Shown piece by piece: positions 53,661-63,626 of a DNA stretch of 64,000 nucleotides. The position numbers and the translations under genes are program-made. The notes below the pieces were generated by a model. The model searched no databases, was not told where the DNA came from, and saw only the letters and a program-made list of their open reading frames with translations. The first letter of the stretch is position 1; each line of letters begins with the position of its first letter. The stretch comes from Hyphomicrobium sp. (GTDB lineage Bacteria > Pseudomonadota > Alphaproteobacteria > Rhizobiales > Hyphomicrobiaceae): assembly GCA_030148725.1 (NCBI GenBank), contig JASBSU010000046.1, positions 1-64,000 of the forward strand, read 5' to 3'.

Positions 53661-54680
53661 GTGGGCTGTATCGGGGACATCGGCAGGCGAGGTGGCCGGG
53701 CTTGGCATCCGGCTGACCAGCGTCGGCCGTACGGCGGCTGCGCTGAAACCGCGTTATCGGCAGCTCTCGATCTCGCGGCGATCGTCGGGCAGCGCGCCTT
53801 TACAGCCCAGGACCTGCGCCGCTCCTGCTCCGCTTGGATCGATGCGCAACTTCCCGCCGACGTGCGCCGACATCTGCATCGCGCCGTGAACGAGCGCCGA
53901 TCCGGACGAGCGATTGCAGGTCTCACGGTTTTGTCGGCTCTGTGTGGTTGGATCAACGGCGGCGATGAGGGTGCGCGCCTCGCTGTCACCAGCGCCATGC
54001 CCGAGCTTGCTGCCGCGCTCGCGCCGAGCGAGGCGATGCGCCGTCGCCACGACGCGCGAAGGCTGCACCCCGCCGATGCTCCGGAACTGTTTGCGGTTGT
54101 GTACGATGTCTGCCGTCGGGCCGGACTGCGTCGCATGCCGCAGGTCTACCTGCTGCCGGGCGAGCACGCGATGAACGCCTTCGCGCTGGGATCGCCGGAC
54201 GACCCGGTCATCACACTGACGCGCGGCCTTCTCGATGGCATGACGCGCAGCGAGGTTGCGGCAATCATCGCGCACGAGATCGCGCACATTTGCAACGGCG
54301 ACGCGTCGATCATGGCACTCGCTGGCGGTCTGCATCGCTCGATCCGCCTCGTGTCAGCGGCGAGCCTCGCCGGTATGCCGCGTCGTATGGCTGTGGCGCC
54401 CGAGACTGCGACGCTGATCTGGCTGCTGCAGGCCGCGCCCGCCATTGCCGAGCTGCTTTGCCTCGCGCTGTCTCGCATCCGAGAGCTTGCCGCAGATGCT
54501 TTCGCGCTCGATCTCATCGCAGAGCCCCACACGCTCGCCTCGGCGTTAGAGAAGCTCGAGCGTCACCACAGAGGGCTCGGCCACTCGCGTGCCGATGCCG
54601 AGGAGGGCGAGCTGTACGGCTATCTCCACAGCCATCCCTCGACCGATCAGCGCGTCAGCTTCGTGCACGTCCTCGCCTGA
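53661..54680 (+). CDS. M48-family zinc metalloprotease (HtpX-like)
   Basis: 339 residues if started at the GTG at 53661; a GTG at 53887 is an alternative, and the frame is closed by a stop at 53631-53633. The catalytic HEIAH motif lies at 205-209, with the third zinc ligand in the later ELAADAFALDL. MPQVYLLPGEHAMNAFALG and ITLTRGLLDGMTRSEVAAII match HtpX/M48B peptidases. Only weak hydrophobic segments are seen at 84-98 and about 245-265, so the usual membrane anchoring is less sure. HtpX-like enzymes degrade misfolded membrane proteins. It lies 190 bases after the helical protein gene. Confidence 0.87.
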   Translation: MGCIGDIGRRGGRAWHPADQRRPYGGCAETALSAALDLAAIVGQRAFTAQDLRRSCSAWIDAQLPADVRRHLHRAVNERRSGRAIAGLTVLSALCGWINGGDEGARLAVTSAMPELAAALAPSEAMRRRHDARRLHPADAPELFAVVYDVCRRAGLRRMPQVYLLPGEHAMNAFALGSPDDPVITLTRGLLDGMTRSEVAAIIAHEIAHICNGDASIMALAGGLHRSIRLVSAASLAGMPRRMAVAPETATLIWLLQAAPAIAELLCLALSRIRELAADAFALDLIAEPHTLASALEKLERHHRGLGHSRADAEEGELYGYLHSHPSTDQRVSFVHVLA

Positions 54681-54746
54681 GACGAGAGGAACGGGGCAGT
54701 CCCTCGCCAGCGCAGTGTTGCCGGTGAAGGAGCGCCCCGTGTCGGC

Positions 54747-55037
54747 TCAGGTGGCAACCCTCGATTTCAGATATCCAAGGACGAGCGCCGTCAGGCCGCC
54801 CGAAACGCCGCCCGTGGCAAACGCGGAGACGATCGAGCCGACATCCAGCCCGCTGGCCGCAGCCGTGCCGCCAAGTCCGAGCAGCGCGGTGAGGATCTGG
54901 CCGCCGATGCCGCCGCCGAGTGCTCCGGCGATCGTATTTCCGAGCGGGCTGAGCCCTGTGTCCTTGTTGTAGGCGCCGGCAGCATTGCCGCCGAGTGCGC
55001 CGCTGACGAGTTGGATGAGAAGAGACGCAATATCCAT
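54747..55037 (-). CDS. Small Gly/Ala-rich membrane protein
   Basis: 96 residues from the ATG at 55037. Sequence begins MDIASLLIQLVSGALGGNAA and contains two long glycine-zipper-like hydrophobic stretches (LGNTIAGALGGGIGGQILTA, then SGGLTALVLGYLKSR). Small proteins of this composition, starting with a similar segment, are widespread in Rhizobiales but uncharacterised. It converges with the M48 protease gene. Confidence 0.7.
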   Translation of the reverse strand: MDIASLLIQLVSGALGGNAAGAYNKDTGLSPLGNTIAGALGGGIGGQILTALLGLGGTAAASGLDVGSIVSAFATGGVSGGLTALVLGYLKSRVAT

Positions 55038-55392
55038 GGAGCGGAGCCTTGTGCACGGCCGCAAAAACCGACCCGATGGTGCAATCCTCGTGGCCGCCGG
55101 CGGCGCGGCCCCCATCTCGCCGGTCGCACGATCCTAGGCGGGATGCCTTCGCCGCGACTTAAGCCTCACCTGGCAAATCAACCTTGTGACATTTGCCTAG
55201 AAGGAGACGCGTTGACCTGCCAAATCTCGCGGCGGGAAAAAGTCGCCGCTCGGCCGCAGATGCAACAAGGTCGACGGCCAAAAATCGGCCTCGCCCGCTG
55301 GCGTTACCGGGAGACAACGTGGCTGTAGCTCGAACCTCTGCACGCTGCTCGCGCGCTTGCCCGCCGACCGGGCGCCAGCTAGGACTTGTCCG
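55038..55392. other. Intergenic region between two divergent small genes
   Basis: 355 bases with no supported gene. Short open frames here lack ribosome sites and family features. The region must hold the promoters of the divergent 54747-55037 and 55393-56001 genes. Confidence 0.4.
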
Positions 55393-56001
55393 ATGAACGG
55401 GGTGGGACCAACAAGCATTCTGGCGGCGTTGCTGCTGGCCTTCGGTGTCGTGGCGGGAAGCCCCCTCGCGCGCGCCCAGGATGCTGCGCCGGACAACTCG
55501 TGGGATCCGATCGCGCCGGCCCCGGCCGCACCGCCGACCAAACCAGCCGAACAATTGCCGAAGGATCCGGCGACCAAGTCATGGGCGCCGCCGAACCTCG
55601 GCGCGCCATCGGACGCCACGCCAAAGCAAGTCTGCCAGAAGGCCGATTTCGAAGCGGTCGTCGACGATGCCGCGGGCGCGTTGCGCGACCTCAACCTGCA
55701 GAACAAGCCGGCGTTCCAGGAGAAGCTGCGTCAGCTCAAGGACAAGCGCGGCTGGAGCCACGACGCCTTCCTGAAGGAGGCCGCTCCGTACGTGCGCGAT
55801 GAAAAGATCGCCGTCTACGATCAGGAATCGGAGCGGCTGCTGGCTGACATCTCAACGCTTGGTCAGGAAGGTGCCGACGCGCCGACGCCAGACTGTGCGC
55901 TCCTTGCAGGTCTCAAGGATCGCATGAAGACGCTCGTCGATACCCAGACCGAGAAGTGGACCTACATGTTCCAGAAGCTGGAAGCCGCTCTGCAGCAGTA
56001 G
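55393..56001 (+). CDS. Hypothetical periplasmic protein
   Basis: 202 residues; AGGAC lies 8 bases before the ATG. Signal peptide ends at SPLARAQ. A Pro/Ala-rich linker (about 35-75) is followed by a helical domain with two cysteines that could pair (KQVCQKADFEAVVDDAAGAL and TPDCALLAGLKDRM). I do not recognise the family. It converges with bpt, 13 bases between stops. Confidence 0.72.
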   Translation: MNGVGPTSILAALLLAFGVVAGSPLARAQDAAPDNSWDPIAPAPAAPPTKPAEQLPKDPATKSWAPPNLGAPSDATPKQVCQKADFEAVVDDAAGALRDLNLQNKPAFQEKLRQLKDKRGWSHDAFLKEAAPYVRDEKIAVYDQESERLLADISTLGQEGADAPTPDCALLAGLKDRMKTLVDTQTEKWTYMFQKLEAALQQ

Positions 56002-56014
56002 CGCCCGCGGTAAC

Positions 56015-56761
56015 TCACTTCGTCGGCGTCCAGCCGTTCGGGCCGAGGTGCTCTTGCGGCTGGAAGCGCATCTTGTAGTTCATCTTGCGCGAGCCGTTGA
56101 TCCAGTAGCCGAGATAGAGATACGGCAGCCCGAGCGTGCGCGCATACTCGACATGCTCCAGGATCATGAAGGTGCCGAGGCTCATCTGCTCGACGTGCGG
56201 ATCATAGAAGCTGTAGACCATCGAGATCCCGTCCGAGAGCAGATCGCAGAGCGATACCGCCTTCAGCGGCCAGCTGTCGGGATCGCTGTCGAGCGGGTTC
56301 TCCGGCTTCTCGCGGTATTCGGTGACGAAGGTGTTGATGACGCTGTCCTCGACCATCATCGCATAGTCGAGCACCGTCATGTCCGCCATGCCGCCATCGG
56401 AGTGGCGCGCATCGATGTAGCGCCGAAAGAGTCCGAACTGCTCCGACGTAGGCTCTGGCGGCACGCGCCGCGCCTCGAGGTGCCTTGCGCTGTCGAGCGT
56501 GCGACGCATCGAGCGCGTCATCTCGAAACCGTCAACGACGATGCGCACCGAAACGCACGCCTGGCATCCCTCGCAGTAAGGCATGTAGGCGATGTTCTGG
56601 CTGCGACGGAAACCGCCGCGCAGCAGATTGTCGATCAGCGTCGTCGGTTTCTCTTGCGTCAGATGCGTGAAAAGTTTGCGCTCCTGCCGACCGGGCAGGT
56701 AGGGGCAAGGCTGTGGAGCAGTGACGTAGAATTCCGGAAAGTGCTTCTGCTGCTCCGTCAT
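56015..56761 (-). CDS. bpt: Aspartate/glutamate leucyltransferase (Bpt, arginyltransferase-like)
   Basis: 248 residues. Signatures: CPYLPGRQERKLFTHLT, the cysteine cluster YMPYCEGCQACVSVRIVVDG, and the GNAT-like C-terminus HVEYARTLGLPYLYLGYW and KMNYKMRFQPQEHLGPNGW. Bpt transfers Leu from its tRNA to N-terminal Asp or Glu, tagging proteins for ClpAP/ClpS degradation in the bacterial N-end rule pathway. Older annotation as arginyltransferase reflects homology to Ate1. rimK lies upstream on the same strand. Confidence 0.94.
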   Translation of the reverse strand: MTEQQKHFPEFYVTAPQPCPYLPGRQERKLFTHLTQEKPTTLIDNLLRGGFRRSQNIAYMPYCEGCQACVSVRIVVDGFEMTRSMRRTLDSARHLEARRVPPEPTSEQFGLFRRYIDARHSDGGMADMTVLDYAMMVEDSVINTFVTEYREKPENPLDSDPDSWPLKAVSLCDLLSDGISMVYSFYDPHVEQMSLGTFMILEHVEYARTLGLPYLYLGYWINGSRKMNYKMRFQPQEHLGPNGWTPTK

Positions 56762-56927
56762 TCACCGACATCCCTCGACTGGCGTTGAGGCGCCAAGGGC
56801 GCCATCGACCGTAAGCCGATGATATGTTGGCGGTTAGGGCTGGATCAAGGCACCTTGCGCAGCGCGGCCAGGGGCATGGCCACAAGCCTAACAACAAGTT
56901 TTGGGCCGTTACCAGGGTCTCGGCAAC

Positions 56928-57833
56928 TCAGCCGACGCCCTTGGTCTCGGTCCGGCCGTAGCAGGCATTGGCCTCCAGGAAGTCGATGATCCGGCTCGCG
57001 ATATCTATTCCGGTCGCCCCCTCGATGCCTTCCAGACCCGGCGAGGAGTTGACCTCCATGACCAGCGGGCCGCGGCTCGACCGCACGATATCGACGCCCG
57101 AAACATTGAGGCCGAGCGCCGTGGCGGCACGCACAGCGATGCGCCGTTCCTCATTGGTCAGGTCGACCTGCATCGCCGATCCGCCTCGGTGAACATTCGA
57201 CCGGAACTCGCCCGGTCGCCCAACGCGCTTGGTTGCGGCAACCACCTCTCCGCCGATCACCAGGGCCCGGATGTCGGTGCCGCTCGCCTCGCGGATGAAC
57301 TCCTGCACCATGATGTTGACGTTCGCCGCGCTGAAAGCCTCGATGATCGACTTCGCCGACCCTTCCGTCTCGGCAAGGATGACACCCATGCCCTGCGTGC
57401 CTTCCAGCAGCTTGATGACCACCGGGACGCCGCCGACTTCCTTGATCACGTCCTCGGCGCGGCGCGGCCCGTGCGCGAATGCCGTCACCGGCAGGCCGAT
57501 GCCCTCGCGGGCCAGGAGCTGCAACGCACGCAGCTTGTCGCGCGATCGGCCGATGGCGACGCTCTCGTTCAGCGGATAGACGCCCTGCATCTCGAACTGG
57601 CGCAGAACCGCGAGCCCGTAGTGGGTGATCGATGCGCCGATACGCGGGATCACCGCGTCGAAGATCGGAAGCCGCTGCCCATTGTAGCGCAGCACTGGCT
57701 GGTTCGACGTGATGTTCATGTGGACGTGGAGCGTATTCACCACGTCGATGGTGTGTCCGCGCGCGCGGGCCGCTTCGCACAGGCGAACGTGCGAATAGAG
57801 CTGCGGATTGCGGGCGAGCATCACGAAGCGCAT
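56928..57833 (-). CDS. rimK: RimK-family ATP-grasp ligase (ribosomal protein S6 modification)
   Basis: 301 residues from the ATG at 57833. ATP-grasp signatures: [51 protein letters not shown] and [14 protein letters not shown] (metal-binding Glu/Asn). The N-terminal [19 protein letters not shown] is RimK-like. RimK adds glutamates to the C-terminus of ribosomal protein S6. In many bacteria a retropepsin-like RimB gene is adjacent; none is seen here. Confidence 0.93.
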   Translation of the reverse strand: MRFVMLARNPQLYSHVRLCEAARARGHTIDVVNTLHVHMNITSNQPVLRYNGQRLPIFDAVIPRIGASITHYGLAVLRQFEMQGVYPLNESVAIGRSRDKLRALQLLAREGIGLPVTAFAHGPRRAEDVIKEVGGVPVVIKLLEGTQGMGVILAETEGSAKSIIEAFSAANVNIMVQEFIREASGTDIRALVIGGEVVAATKRVGRPGEFRSNVHRGGSAMQVDLTNEERRIAVRAATALGLNVSGVDIVRSSRGPLVMEVNSSPGLEGIEGATGIDIASRIIDFLEANACYGRTETKGVG

Positions 57834-58100
57834 CGCGCACCCCGCGGCGAGGGCCTGGCTGCACAACTGTACTGGGCTCTCGGTCGAGATCGCACCGGGA
57901 TCATGACCTGACGGCTATCCTTGTGATCGCGAAGTTCATTCGATCTTGCCGGAGGCGGCGAGGAGATTCGCGATCAGGAAATCAGTCTCCCTAACCGGAA
58001 ATGAACCACGACGCGGGTTGGCCCACGTAGTGGATCATAGCCAATTGGGAGAAAAGTGAGGCTATGGAAGTGCGCCGCTTTGGCCCACCACCCATATTCA

Positions 58101-58373
58101 CTAGATGTGGCGGGCCGAGCGCATGAGCTGTTCGGGAGCCGGAGCCCCGGAATACGCCGGATCAGCGGTCGCGGCTGGAGTGGAATACAGCGGCGCGCCC
58201 GATTCCTGCTCGGGCTCGATCGAAGCATAGAGCAGGGTCGCGGCCGTTGCGATCGTCACGAAGAGAATGACGAGGCCAAGCAGCGTCCGCTTTAGTGCCC
58301 ATTGCAGCGTCGGCGCCTGAAGCATCACAACATTCGTACCCTCAACGCGCTCCGGCGTCGTGGTCGTCGGCAT
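58101..58373 (-). CDS. Small single-pass membrane protein
   Basis: 90 residues from the ATG at 58373; a GTG at 58385 would add four residues and neither has a strong ribosome site. One membrane helix at about 30-50 (LLGLVILFVTIATAATLLYA) with a short cytoplasmic start and a Pro/Ala-rich periplasmic tail. No family recognised. Confidence 0.55.
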   Translation of the reverse strand: MPTTTTPERVEGTNVVMLQAPTLQWALKRTLLGLVILFVTIATAATLLYASIEPEQESGAPLYSTPAATADPAYSGAPAPEQLMRSARHI

Positions 58374-58594
58374 GGCTTTTCGCACTCTGATTAAAGGTGG
58401 AAAATCTGGCGTCCCTCGGCGGATTGTTGTTACACCCCGCCTTTATCCACAACATCCATGAAAGACCTGAGGCGTCCGGTCAAGACCAGTCCTGACCCCA
58501 TTCGCGTTCTGGCGGCTGCACGTGGTGGCGGCGCCACGCCCACTTGCGCAGAGCAGGAATCTCGGCATGCCGAAACCGCGGTTTGCACTGCAGC

Positions 58595-60178
58595 TTAGAG
58601 GCTCGGACGGGTCTGTCGCGCCATCTCGGTTGTGGCCTGCAAGTCGACTTTTCCGCTGGCGAGCAAAGGCACCTCGGGCACCACCAGAATGGACTTCGGC
58701 ACCCACAGCTCGGGGAAGCCCTCCTTGCGCGCGTAGGCGAGAAGCTCGTCCTTGTTCGCCGCCGCTTTGTCCGTGACGAGCAGCAGTTGTTCCCCCTTGC
58801 GAGGATCGGGGAAGCTGAGGACGACGTGCTGCGCGTCGTCCCATAGTCCGCAGGCCAGTGTCTCGATGGCGCCGAGCGAGACCATCTCGCCGCCGAGCTT
58901 GGCGAAACGTTTTGCGCGCCCGCAAATGCGCACGAAGCCATCCTCGATCGTGACGATGTCGCCGGTGTCGTGCCAGCCACCCTGCGGCGGAACGACGACC
59001 CCTGGCTTATCGGCGAACATATAGCCGGCCATGACGTTGGGGCCGCGGATGAACAACCGCTTGCCTTCGCTGAGACCGGGCACATCGTCGAGACGCGCTT
59101 CGATGCCGGGCAGCAGACGGCCGACTGTTCCGTCGCGGTTATCGTCGGGCGTGTTGACGGCGAGCACGGGCGACGTCTCGGTTACCCCATAGCCCTCGAG
59201 CAGCACCGAGCCGGAGTTCGCCCATAAATCGCGCGTCGGCTGCTTCACCCTCTCGGCACCGGCCACCGCGAAGCGCAGCGTGCTCAGTTGCCCCGGTTCG
59301 GCCGAGCGCGCGTAGCCCCCGAGGAACGTGTCCGTCGAAACGATCCACGTCGCCTTCACTTTCTCGATGAACTTCGGGATCTGCTTGTAGTGTAGCGGGC
59401 TCGGATAGAGGGCGCATTTGACGCCGGCGAGCAGCGGCACAAACGTGCCGGCCGTGAGCCCGAACGAATGGAACATCGGCAGCGGGTTGACCAGAACTTC
59501 GCCGGGCACCAGCACCTTGCTGAGTTGCGCGATCGACTGCTGCGCGTTGGACACGAGGTTGGCGTTGCTCAGCACCACACCCTTCGGCGCGCCTTCCGTG
59601 CCGGACGTGAAGAGAATGACGGCGGTGTTGTCGGCTTTGCTCGGCGCATCGCGGAAAGCGAGCTTGGCAAGCTGCGCCCGCGCGACCCCAGCGAGCTTGT
59701 CGACGATGCCGATGCTGGCGCGGACGTCCTCCAGGTAAACGATCTTCGTCTTCTGTCCTGGCGCGTACTCGGTCTCGCCCAGAGCTGCGATCAGCTCCTG
59801 GAAGTTGCCGGCCTCGACGAAGCGCCGGGAGGTGAGGACCGTGCGCAGTTGCGCGGTGCCGATCGCCGACGCGAGCGCCTTTCTGCCGGCCGAGAAGTTG
59901 AGAAGCACCGCGACACGGTCATAGGCATTGAGACCGAGCACCGTGACGACGAGGCCGATGGCATTGGGGAGCAGCACCCCGACGTTCTCGCCGGCACGGG
60001 CGAACTGGCGGAGCTTTCCACCGAGCACGAGGCTGGCAAGCGTCAGAGCGCGATACGTGAGCGCGGTCCCATCCGCATCCTCGATGATCACGCGGTCCCG
60101 GCCGTGCTTTTCCGCCGCATCGAGGAGGCTGCGGAACAGGGTCGTGCGGGCGCTGGCCGGGTCGAATGTCTGCGTCAT
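58595..60178 (-). CDS. Acyl-CoA/acyl-ACP synthetase (AMP-forming)
   Basis: 527 residues. ANL-superfamily motifs: AVILFTSGTEGAPKGVVLSN (P-loop), LPMFHSFGLT, LLEGYGVTETSPVLAVN, GWHDTGDI and GRAKRFAKLGGEMVSLGAIE. The GEMVSL segment and overall size resemble the synthetase half of Aas, which activates fatty acids for lysophospholipid reacylation, without the acyltransferase half. The C-terminal catalytic lysine is in ASGKVDL. Start 60178 chosen because the conserved sequence starts nearby; the ribosome site is weak. Confidence 0.88.
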   Translation of the reverse strand: MTQTFDPASARTTLFRSLLDAAEKHGRDRVIIEDADGTALTYRALTLASLVLGGKLRQFARAGENVGVLLPNAIGLVVTVLGLNAYDRVAVLLNFSAGRKALASAIGTAQLRTVLTSRRFVEAGNFQELIAALGETEYAPGQKTKIVYLEDVRASIGIVDKLAGVARAQLAKLAFRDAPSKADNTAVILFTSGTEGAPKGVVLSNANLVSNAQQSIAQLSKVLVPGEVLVNPLPMFHSFGLTAGTFVPLLAGVKCALYPSPLHYKQIPKFIEKVKATWIVSTDTFLGGYARSAEPGQLSTLRFAVAGAERVKQPTRDLWANSGSVLLEGYGVTETSPVLAVNTPDDNRDGTVGRLLPGIEARLDDVPGLSEGKRLFIRGPNVMAGYMFADKPGVVVPPQGGWHDTGDIVTIEDGFVRICGRAKRFAKLGGEMVSLGAIETLACGLWDDAQHVVLSFPDPRKGEQLLLVTDKAAANKDELLAYARKEGFPELWVPKSILVVPEVPLLASGKVDLQATTEMARQTRPSL

Positions 60179-60616
60179 TGAAATGAATTGAAAACCATCA
60201 GGGCCTTTGCCGGATCGTGCCGGCCGCATTGTTTGTAGCTGGTGGGCGGCATCGTGCAATCAAGTTTGATCGCGGGACCCCAGAAAGACCGGCAGTCGCA
60301 AATTGTGCGCCGCAACAAAACATGCCGGAAAACAGGGCATGCTGAATGTCAGTGCAAAGCCCTAAAAGTCGCACTGTGGCAATGCTTGATCATATATATG
60401 CCTTATAAATCAATGCAGTGCAGAGCATGATGCGCTATTGCCACAAATTCCCGGATTGGCCGGGAATTGGGCACTTTCTGCTCATGAATGAAACTTGAGT
60501 GCTAGTCGATTCGGACCTACGCTCTTTTGTAACGACAGAAGAAACGGCGAGGACGCGACCAGGGTGGATCCGGCTCTCTTGCGAGGGCGTTTTCGGCAGG
60601 AACCTTGGGGTGTCAC
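60179..60616. other. Intergenic region with a long hairpin
   Basis: 437 bases without a supported gene, AT-rich at 60360-60440. A perfect inverted repeat AATTCCCGG (60446-60454) / CCGGGAATT (60460-60468) is extended by flanking TGCC/GGCA pairs. It could be an operator, a terminator or a structured leader for the small gene at 60617. Confidence 0.45.
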
Positions 60617-60823
60617 ATGATCGAAGTCGTCGCTATGGTCTGCTCCATCCAAGTCCCGAACCGGTGCAAGGACGTGCATCTGTCCTTTGCCGCGGAGTCC
60701 GTAACTCCGCAGCAATGCATGATGTACGGCCAGGCCGAGCTCGCGAAGTGGACGATCGGCAATCCTGAATGGCAGATCCGCAAATTCACTTGCGGACGTG
60801 CCGGGCGCTTCGCAAAGGCTTAG
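60617..60823 (+). CDS. Small conserved hypothetical protein
   Basis: 68 residues. The sequence contains four cysteines (VCSIQ, NRCKD, QQCMMYG, FTCGR) and the pattern CxxxGQAELAKWTIGNPEWQI. It resembles a group of 60-75-residue proteins common in Rhizobiales with the same C...GQ...W...P.W...C layout. Function unknown; a redox or metal role is possible from the cysteines. ATG 60617 has GGGG 6-10 bases upstream. Confidence 0.7.
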   Translation: MIEVVAMVCSIQVPNRCKDVHLSFAAESVTPQQCMMYGQAELAKWTIGNPEWQIRKFTCGRAGRFAKA

Positions 60824-61042
60824 CGCAGATCGAAAAAGGCCCTGTTGCCAGGCTGGACAGCTGGCAATCGCCCGCCTTATTGGCTCCAGCCGTTCTCGCA
60901 AGGCCAACGAGAACGGACGAGCTGCATGGAATTACGATCCAAACTTTTTGCTGCTGCGGCAACCTCCGGGCTTTGCCGTTGACTCGGCCGCCTTCCATAC
61001 CCTCCCTAGGCGCCATCAGCGTCGCGGCGAAGGGAGAAGACG

Positions 61043-62329
61043 ATGTCCGAGCACGCCCCCAAGTTCGATACACTCGCGGTCCATGCCGGTGCCGCACCGG
61101 ATGCAGCGACCGGCGCCCGCGCGACGCCGATCTACCAGACGACGTCGTTCGTGTTCAACGATGCCGATCACGCTGCCGCGCTGTTCGGCCTCGAAGCGTT
61201 CGGCAACGTCTATACCCGCATCACCAACCCGACCCAGGCCGTGCTCGAGTCCCGCATCGCCGCGCTCGAGGGTGGCACGGCAGCGCTTGCGGTTGCTTCG
61301 GGTCACGCTGCCCAGTTCCTCGTGTTCCACACGCTGCTGGAGCCGGGCGATGAGTTCATAGCCGGTCGCCAGCTCTACGGCGGCTCGATCAACCAGTACA
61401 ATCACTCCTTCAAGAAGTTCTCCTGGAACGTCGTGTGGGCGGATTCGACAGACCCGGCGAGTTTCGAAAAGGCGATCACGCCCAAGACCCGCGCCATCTT
61501 CGTTGAGTCGATTGCTAATCCGGGCGGTGTCGTCGTCGACATCCCCGCCATCGCCGCCATCGCAAAGAAGGCTGGCATTCCGCTCATCGTCGACAACACG
61601 TTGGCAACGCCCTACCTCGTGCGCCCGAAGGAGTTCGGCGCCGACATCGTCGTGCATTCGCTGACCAAGTTCATCGGCGGCCACGGCAACTCCATCGGCG
61701 GAGCCATCGTCGACAGCGGCACGTTCGATTGGCTTGGCGCCAAGCACCGCTACAAGACGCTGGTCGAACCGAACGCTTCCTATAACGGTCTCGTCATTGC
61801 GGAGACCTTCGGCAACTTTGCCTTCGCGATCGCCGCGCGTGTGATGGGGTTGCGCGACCTCGGCCCGGCAATCTCGCCGTTCAACGCCTTCCTTATTCTG
61901 ACCGGCGCCGAAACGCTCCCGCTGCGCATGCAGCGCCAGAGCGACAACGCGCTCGCGGTCGCCGAATGGCTGGAGAAGCATCCGAAGGTCGCGTGGGTCA
62001 GCTACGCCGGCCTGCCGTCGAGCAAATTCCACGACCTCGCCAAGCGGATCACGCCGAAGGGCGCAGGCGCCGTATTCACGTTCGGTCTGAAGGGCGGCTA
62101 CGACGCGGGCGTCAAGCTGGTGTCGAGCTTGAAGCTGTTCAGCCTGCTCGCCAACATCGGCGACACGCGCAGCCTCGTCATTCACCCGGCGTCCACAACG
62201 CACCGCCAGCTCACCGACGAGCAGAAGACTGCCGCCGGAGCCGGCCCGGACGTCGTGCGCCTGTCGATTGGCATCGAGGACAAGTCCGACATCATCGCCG
62301 ACTTGGAGCAGGCACTGGCCCAGCTCTGA
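61043..62329 (+). CDS. metY: O-acetylhomoserine sulfhydrylase
   Basis: 428 residues, PLP-dependent Cys/Met metabolism family. The PLP lysine is Lys209 in [31 protein letters not shown] and SGHAAQF are typical. The length above 420 and the C-terminal region ([16 protein letters not shown]) favour MetY over MetZ or MetC. It makes homocysteine directly from O-acetylhomoserine and sulfide. GGGAGAAG precedes the ATG. I looked for a SAM-II riboswitch upstream and did not find one. Confidence 0.94.
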   Translation: MSEHAPKFDTLAVHAGAAPDAATGARATPIYQTTSFVFNDADHAAALFGLEAFGNVYTRITNPTQAVLESRIAALEGGTAALAVASGHAAQFLVFHTLLEPGDEFIAGRQLYGGSINQYNHSFKKFSWNVVWADSTDPASFEKAITPKTRAIFVESIANPGGVVVDIPAIAAIAKKAGIPLIVDNTLATPYLVRPKEFGADIVVHSLTKFIGGHGNSIGGAIVDSGTFDWLGAKHRYKTLVEPNASYNGLVIAETFGNFAFAIAARVMGLRDLGPAISPFNAFLILTGAETLPLRMQRQSDNALAVAEWLEKHPKVAWVSYAGLPSSKFHDLAKRITPKGAGAVFTFGLKGGYDAGVKLVSSLKLFSLLANIGDTRSLVIHPASTTHRQLTDEQKTAAGAGPDVVRLSIGIEDKSDIIADLEQALAQL

Positions 62330-62342
62330 GCGGCGACGGCGG

Positions 62343-63362
62343 CTATTCGACCTTCTTGGAGAGCCGCGACAGGCCAACCGTTTGGCGGTGCCAGTCCTTG
62401 ATTGGCATCGCCGGGAAACCGCCCATGACGGCCTTAGCCGGCACATCGCGCATCACGCCGCTCTTGGCAGCGATCTGAGCGCCGCGTCCGATCGTGAGGT
62501 GGTCGGCAACGCCGGTCTGCCCGCCCATCATGACGCCATCGCCGACCACGGTGCTACCCGCGATCCCGACTTGCGCGCAGATCACGCAATGCCGTCCGAG
62601 CCGCACGTTGTGCGCAATGTGCACGAGGTTATCGAGAACGCTGCCGGCGCCGATGATCGTATCCTGCGTCGCCCCGCGATCGATGGCGCAGTTGGCGCCG
62701 ATCTTCACGCTTTCCTCGATGATGACCCGGCCGAGCTGCAGCATGCGCTCGAGGCCTGCCGGACCAGGCACGAATCCGAAGCCCTGCGAGCCGATAGTGA
62801 CGCACGTCTCGATCTCGACGCGATGGCCGAGGAGGGCATGGCTGATCGAGCAATTGGCGCCGATGCGGCAATCGTCGCCGATCAGCACGCCATCGCCGAT
62901 CACGACATTCGCACCGATGTGGCATCGCTCGCCGATGTCGACGTCGCGTCCGATGACGGCACCGGGATCGACTTGCGTGCCGCGACCGATGCAGGCGCTG
63001 GGATGCACGCGCGCGCTGTCGTGGATGCCGGCATTCAGTGTCTGCGGCGGATAGAACAGGCGGCCCACCTGCGCGTAGGCGCGCCGCGGGTCCGCAACGT
63101 AGATGAGACGCGCCGTTGCCGGGGCATGGTGCGCGAGCTTGCGGCTGATGAGGATCGCGCCGGCTTGCGTTGGCAGCAAAGCATCGAGATAGCGCACGTC
63201 GGAAAAGACGCTGATATGCCCGGGGCCGGCAGCCTCCAGATCAGCGATATCCTCGATGGATGTTTGCTCGTCGTCCGCGCTCAGCGGCTCGGCGCCGATC
63301 ATCGCCGCGATCTCTGACAACAGGAACGGACCGGCGCGATGAAAAAAGCGGGCGTCGGCCAT
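62343..63362 (-). CDS. lpxD: UDP-3-O-acylglucosamine N-acyltransferase
   Basis: 339 residues. N-terminal uridine-binding part (ISVFSDVRYLDALLPTQAGA), then about nine left-handed beta-helix hexapeptide repeats (HPSACIGRGTQVDPGAVIGR and on), the His-containing catalytic loop near LDNLVHIAHNVRLG, and a C-terminal helix. LpxD adds the N-linked hydroxyacyl chain in lipid A synthesis. It is not next to bamA, fabZ or lpxA, where alphaproteobacteria usually keep this gene, so this may be a second copy. It converges with metY. Confidence 0.93.
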   Translation of the reverse strand: MADARFFHRAGPFLLSEIAAMIGAEPLSADDEQTSIEDIADLEAAGPGHISVFSDVRYLDALLPTQAGAILISRKLAHHAPATARLIYVADPRRAYAQVGRLFYPPQTLNAGIHDSARVHPSACIGRGTQVDPGAVIGRDVDIGERCHIGANVVIGDGVLIGDDCRIGANCSISHALLGHRVEIETCVTIGSQGFGFVPGPAGLERMLQLGRVIIEESVKIGANCAIDRGATQDTIIGAGSVLDNLVHIAHNVRLGRHCVICAQVGIAGSTVVGDGVMMGGQTGVADHLTIGRGAQIAAKSGVMRDVPAKAVMGGFPAMPIKDWHRQTVGLSRLSKKVE

Positions 63363-63626
63363 TGTGTCACCTGTCTACGCTTGACGGACGATAGGAGATC
63401 ATAAGCAATCGGGGCCCCCACACGAGCGCCCCTTCGCAGTGCATCATACGCTATAGGCTGAGCCAGCGCATCAGGCCGCATATAATAATCTTGACTGTCG
63501 GCGCGCGGAAAGGGTGTAGCCGCATCGGAAGCTGCGGCTAGCGGCGGCCTTTCAATGCCGCGCCGGGCTGCGCATTGTTCGGGAGGGCTGCGTCGTCGAG
63601 CGGCCTGCTGACAAGGGAAAGACCAA

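Noticed and set aside
60824-61042. SAM-II riboswitch or other methionine leader before metY
   Set aside because: I looked for the SAM-II pseudoknot pattern usual before alphaproteobacterial methionine genes and found neither its conserved loop nor the ending near the ribosome site. Only a weak TTGCCAG/CTGGCAA stem is present at 60845-60867.
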